From: a bacterium
GTDB taxonomy: Bacteria > CSSED10-310 > JAJRTK01
NCBI GenBank assembly: GCA_024278345.1
Contig: JAJRTK010000004.1
Location: forward strand, 1 to 5,380
DNA: 5,380 nt
Reading direction: 5' to 3'
A model generated the notes under the pieces. That model was not told where the DNA came from. It made no database searches and saw only the letters and a program-made list of their open reading frames with translations. This document shows, piece after piece, positions 1-2,718 of the stretch; positions within the stretch are counted from its first letter, which is position 1, and every line of letters starts with the position of its first letter. The position numbers were made by a program, and so were the translations under genes.

Positions 1-341
1 AAGGGGCCGAGCGAAGCGTGCCTTGACTGGCACTGGGCACCGGATTACCTCAAAAATCTTCCAGCTCTACGCTTGACATTCAAGACAGTTGCTGGACCCA
101 CATTTTTTGTACGGTGGGCCTCGCTTATGCTCGGCGTCTCGCTTCGCTCGGCACCACATTTTCCTTTTTTTTCCTGTTCTGTCCCGCCTTGCGTGGATGC
201 CCGAAAGGAGGAAGCGATCGACCACCGGGAAACCTCTGAAGATGGAACGCGGGCGGCCTCGGCAAACCTGGACTTTTGCGGACGACCGTTGTGGAGTAGT
301 CTTCCTGAAAGCCACCTGCACTCTTTTCGGGAGAACGATCC
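1..341. other. Left flank without a convincing gene; short repeats
   Basis: No reading frame here looks like a conserved protein; the short frames on both strands are arginine/serine-rich and match no family I recognise. What is visible is repeat structure. A 13-bp perfect inverted repeat pairs 6-18 with 140-152 (GCCGAGCGAAGCG against its complement). A near-identical direct copy of the right arm lies just before it at 121-135, differing by one inserted base. T-rich runs lie at about 103-108 and 160-175. A TTGACA hexamer at 73-78 resembles a -35 box but has no good -10 box at the right distance, so I do not call a promoter. The segment presumably carries the upstream region of the Uma2 gene that starts at 342. 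Confidence 0.5.
329..333 (+). promoter_or_regulatory. Ribosome binding site of the Uma2 gene
   Basis: GGGAG lies 8 bases before the ATG at 342. This supports that ATG as the true start over the in-frame downstream ATGs at 486 and 564, even though conserved Uma2 sequence only begins around residue 60. Confidence 0.6.
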
Positions 342-1262
342 ATGACCCAGGCAGTATTGGAGAGCACGCGGACCGCGCCGCCTTTCGCCGCGGCGCGGCT
401 GCAGGCCCAGGGCAAGGGCGGCGGCGAAGAACTCGGAGTCCCCCCGGCTGAGGAAGAAGAGCTTCCTCACGCGGGCGGCGGGTCCATGGAGAACCGGGGG
501 CTCGGCGAAGACGTCGAGATTCCGCCCACGGAGGACCAACTTCCGTACAGCGATGGAGTGCCCATGGAGAGCGAGCGACACTTTTTGCAGATGAGCTTGT
601 TGTTGGAAAGCCTCAAGTTGGCCTGGAAGGAGCGGGACGACTTCTACGCGGGCGGGGACATGTTCGTCTATTTCAGCCTCGACCAGACCAAGGGACGCGA
701 CTTTCGCGGGCCCGATTTTTTCGTGGTTCTCGATGTCCCCAGGCGAGAGCGGAAGAGCTGGGTCGTGTGGCAGGAGGGGAAGGGGCCCGACCTCGTTCTG
801 GAGCTTCTTTCGGAGAGCACGGCGGAGGTGGATCGGGGAGAGAAAAAGGAGGTGTACGAGAAGCAGCTCCGGGTTCCGGAATACTACTGGTACGACCCGT
901 TCACCCAAGAGTTGGCGGGGTTTTACTTGCAGGGCGGCCGGTACGTGGCCCTGGAAGGCGATGGGGGGACGGGGCTTACGAGCCGGTTGCTGGGGCTTCA
1001 GCTAGAGGTGCGGGAGGGGCTTTACCAGGGGCTCCGAGCGCCTTGGCTCCGGTGGGCGACCTTGGAAGGGGAGATTTTGCCCACGGCGGAAGAGGCGGCG
1101 CAAAAGGCGGAAGAGGCGGCGCAAAAGGCGGAAGAGACCGCGCAAAAGGCGGAAGAGACCGCGCAAAAGGCGGTGGAACGGGCGAAACTGCTGGCGGAGA
1201 AGCTCCGGGAGCTGGGCGTGGACCCCGATAGCTTAGGGGGGCTGGCGTTCCCGGGCTCGTGA
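342..1262 (+). CDS. Uma2 family (DUF820) putative endonuclease with coiled-coil tail
   Basis: This is a complete 306-residue protein of the Uma2/DUF820 family, a PD-(D/E)XK-like nuclease fold that is very abundant in some bacteria and whose physiological role is unsettled. The core spans about residues 60-235. Candidate catalytic residues are Asp125 (RGPD), Glu154 (LVLELLSES) and Lys168/Lys169 (GEKKEVY), followed by the family's typical YYWYDP stretch at 181-186. Residues 33-51 and 60-77 are diverged copies of one motif (PP-acidic-LP...ME), so the N-terminus holds an internal duplication absent from a standard Uma2 protein. Residues about 249-290 form a heptad-repeat, probably coiled-coil tail ending in LRELGVDPDSLG, a tail type common in this family. 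A ribosome binding site supports the start. A truncated paralogue lies downstream at 1439-1721. Family assignment is firm; enzyme activity is inferred. Confidence 0.9.
   Translation: MTQAVLESTRTAPPFAAARLQAQGKGGGEELGVPPAEEEELPHAGGGSMENRGLGEDVEIPPTEDQLPYSDGVPMESERHFLQMSLLLESLKLAWKERDDFYAGGDMFVYFSLDQTKGRDFRGPDFFVVLDVPRRERKSWVVWQEGKGPDLVLELLSESTAEVDRGEKKEVYEKQLRVPEYYWYDPFTQELAGFYLQGGRYVALEGDGGTGLTSRLLGLQLEVREGLYQGLRAPWLRWATLEGEILPTAEEAAQKAEEAAQKAEETAQKAEETAQKAVERAKLLAEKLRELGVDPDSLGGLAFPGS
1086..1169 (+). repeat. Four tandem 21-bp units encoding heptads
   Basis: Four consecutive 21-base units (1086-1106, 1107-1127, 1128-1148, 1149-1169) lie inside the Uma2 gene. The first two are identical to each other (EEAAQKA heptads), as are the last two (EETAQKA heptads). 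A fifth, diverged unit follows. The unit is exactly seven codons, so copy-number change would lengthen or shorten the predicted coiled coil without a frameshift. The pairwise identity suggests recent duplication by slippage or unequal recombination. Confidence 0.9.
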
Positions 1263-1407
1263 GTCGCAAGTTCCCCTCTGCCATCCATGACACCAGCGAA
1301 ACCCGTTTCGGCATTTGCGAGACAAGAACTGCGTCCCGCCCCTTGAAATCGCCTTGGCAAGGGAATCATGCCTCGCAGGTCTTCCCTTTCGATGGAAGGC
1401 TTCGACA

Positions 1408-1448
1408 GTTCTCCATGGCGAAGGCGGGACGCCTTCGCCATGGAGAAC
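1408..1448. repeat. 18-bp perfect palindrome with 5-base loop
   Basis: The arms 1408-1425 (GTTCTCCATGGCGAAGGC) and 1431-1448 are perfect reverse complements around the loop GGGAC. The right arm runs into the first bases of the truncated Uma2 copy (CCATGGAGAAC), and that same stretch occurs without the left arm in the intact gene at 484-494. There is no T-run on either side, so it does not look like a terminator. It may be a dispersed palindromic element or a fold-back product at the edge of the duplicated segment. Confidence 0.85.
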
Positions 1449-1721
1449 CGGGGGATCGGCGAAAACGTCGAGATTCCGCCGACGGAGGAGGAAATTCCTT
1501 ACAGCGATGGACTGCCCATGGAGAGCGAGCGCCACTTTTTTCAGATGAGCTTGGGGTTGGAAAGCCTCAAGTTGGCCTGGAAGGAGCGGGACGACTTCTA
1601 CGCGGGTGGGGACATGTTCGTCTATTTCAGCCTGGACCAGGTGAAGGGGCGGGATTTTCGCGGGCCGGATTTTTTCGTGGTTCTCGGCGTCCCCAGGCGA
1701 GAACGGAAGAGCTGGGTGTGG
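1439..1721 (+). pseudogene. Truncated second copy of the Uma2 gene
   Basis: This segment matches 485-771 of the intact upstream gene over its whole length, with about 25 substitutions by hand count plus a 3-base deletion near the right end. It encodes the equivalent of residues 49-143, from MENRG through PMESERHF, YAGGDMFVYFSLD and RGPDFFVVLGVPRRERKSWV. Homology stops at about 1721, before the part that would carry the catalytic Glu and Lys, so no working nuclease can be made. An open frame starting at ATG 1368 runs through it and continues to 1883, but everything after 1721 is the antisense of the neighbouring amidotransferase remnant, so any product would be a chimera. I see no good ribosome binding site. 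The loss of the 3' end and the lack of a native 5' end make this a pseudogene. Confidence 0.88.
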
Positions 1722-2313
1722 CTGTCAACACCCTCAAAAAGGCTCTGGCGGCCGGGAATGAAGCGGATGTTCACCAGGAAATGGAGCGCCTGGAGGTTCA
1801 TGCGCGGCGTGAAATCCGGGCAGGGGAGGAACGCCTTGACCTCGGAAGCGAAAGCCAGCTTCCTGGGCCGCCGCCAGAGGTAGAGAGGCTTGATTCCCAG
1901 GTGATCGCGCACCAGGAGGAGCTTGCGCCGGCGGCTGTCCCAGAGGGCGATGGCGAACATGCCATCCAGGCGGCGGGGAAAGTCGTCGCCGAACTCCTTG
2001 TACAGGTGGGGGATCACCTCGGTATCGGTGGAGGAACGGAAGACGTGACCCCTCTTCCCCAGATCCCGGCGGAGTTCGCGAAAGTTGTAGATTTCGCCGT
2101 TCTGGACGGCGACGATGGACCGGTCCTCGGAATAGACGGGCTGCCGCCCACCAGAAAGGTCGATGATGCTCAGCCGCTGGTTGGCCAGGTAGAGGCTCGG
2201 TCCGGGCTCCTCGAAAAACCCCCTTCGCCGGGCCCACGATGGACGAGCATCGCCGCCATTCGCCGAGTCAGCTCGGGGCTTCCAAAACCCAGGATTCCGC
2301 AAATTCCACACAT
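1722..2313 (-). pseudogene. Asparagine synthase (glutamine-hydrolysing) remnant, glutaminase domain only, frameshifted
   Basis: Read from ATG 2313 leftwards, it begins MCGICGILG; after start-Met removal Cys2 is the N-terminal nucleophile of class II glutamine amidotransferases. It continues through HRGP, RLSIIDLSGG, NGEIYN, STDTEV, LDGMFAIALWD, GIKPLY and FASEVKAFL, all hallmarks of the AsnB glutaminase domain, which releases ammonia from glutamine. The frame changes once, at the A5C5 run (plus strand 2214-2223), where one base appears to be missing. Homology ends at LFEGV (about 1727), just before the usual linker to the ATP-using synthetase domain, which is wholly absent. About 197 codons remain of a protein usually 500-650 long. 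The minus-strand frame then reads on through antisense Uma2 sequence to a stop at 1622. A weak AAAGGG ribosome site lies 8 bases before the ATG. It could derive from any AsnB-like amidotransferase, including those in polysaccharide clusters. Confidence 0.9.
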
Positions 2314-2450
2314 GAGTAGGGCCCTTTCTCCCGTGGGACTCGCCTGATGGTGGCGCAGTCTAGAAAACGGTTTCCCCGAGCGCAACCGTCGGCTCCTGCA
2401 AAGCGGCAAAGAGGGTTATCGCCCCCATCTCCTTTCTTGGGTTGCGTTCC

Positions 2451-2486
2451 GCTCCCGTCGGCGGCAATCCGTCCGCCGACGGGAGC
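2451..2486. repeat. 14-bp perfect inverted repeat, 8-base loop
   Basis: The arms 2451-2464 (GCTCCCGTCGGCGG) and 2473-2486 are exact reverse complements around the loop CAATCCGT. The stem is GC-rich and should be very stable. No U-tract follows on either strand, so it is not a standard intrinsic terminator. Its right arm overlaps the first unit of the tandem repeat beside it. Confidence 0.85.
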
Positions 2487-2589
2487 CCCTTGTCACCCGG
2501 GGCTTGACCTCCAGCCCACGGGGCACCACCCACCGCCGGGAGCCCGGCGCCGCCCGGGGCTCTATCCCCAGCCCACGGGCACCGCCCAC
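2474..2589. repeat. Two-copy imperfect tandem repeat, 56-60 bp units
   Basis: Unit A (2474-2533) and unit B (2534-2589) share CGCC...GGGAGCCC, then CCCGGGGCT, then CCAGCCCACGGG, then CACC(A/G)CCCAC, in the same order and spacing apart from small indels. Both are rich in short self-complementary GC blocks. This looks like a small intergenic repeat family rather than a gene or mobile element. Confidence 0.75.
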
Positions 2590-2706
2590 TCGCCATCACC
2601 ACACCCGCTTCCCCGGACCCGAATCGACCCACGAGGAACGAACGCGGACTTGATCTTCGTGAGACATCTCTGAAATGGATGAAAACGAGAAGTCTTCCAG
2701 CCCCCC

Positions 2707-2711
2707 GGAAG
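2707..2711 (+). promoter_or_regulatory. Ribosome binding site of the cyclase gene
   Basis: GGAAG lies 7 bases before ATG 2719. An in-frame TGA at 2680-2682, with no ATG or GTG between it and 2719, fixes this as the only credible start. The protein is then a complete N-terminus, with only a short lead before the family-typical IIAPFLPPHL stretch. Confidence 0.65.
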
Positions 2712-2718
2712 AAAGGCA

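Larger units (their letters stand above)
2314..2706. other. Non-coding spacer between divergent gene starts
   Basis: This stretch separates the start of the amidotransferase remnant (leftward) from the start of the cyclase gene (rightward), so it should hold the promoters of both. I cannot pick a convincing -35/-10 pair; TTGATC at 2650-2655 is only a weak candidate with no good -10 box. The middle is occupied by a strong hairpin (2451-2486) and a two-copy tandem repeat (2474-2589). Open frames through it are proline/arginine-rich translations of these repeats and look spurious. Confidence 0.55.

Noticed and set aside
73-101. TTGACA at 73-78 as a promoter for the Uma2 gene
   Set aside because: No -10-like hexamer lies 16-18 bases downstream, and the site is over 230 bases before the start codon.
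45-908. 287-codon minus-strand frame across the left flank and Uma2 gene
   Set aside because: It is largely antisense to the clear Uma2 coding sequence and has no conserved motif.
1081-1170. Regular repeats in the Uma2 gene as a CRISPR array
   Set aside because: The 21-bp units are directly abutting, have no spacers and are in codon phase inside a conserved gene tail.
1259-2347. 362-codon plus-strand frame following the intact Uma2 gene
   Set aside because: It reads the Uma2 copy in the wrong frame and then the antisense of the amidotransferase remnant; its length reflects GC bias, not a gene.
2451-2486. Hairpin as an intrinsic terminator
   Set aside because: The stem is strong but no T-run follows on either strand, and no intact gene ends nearby.
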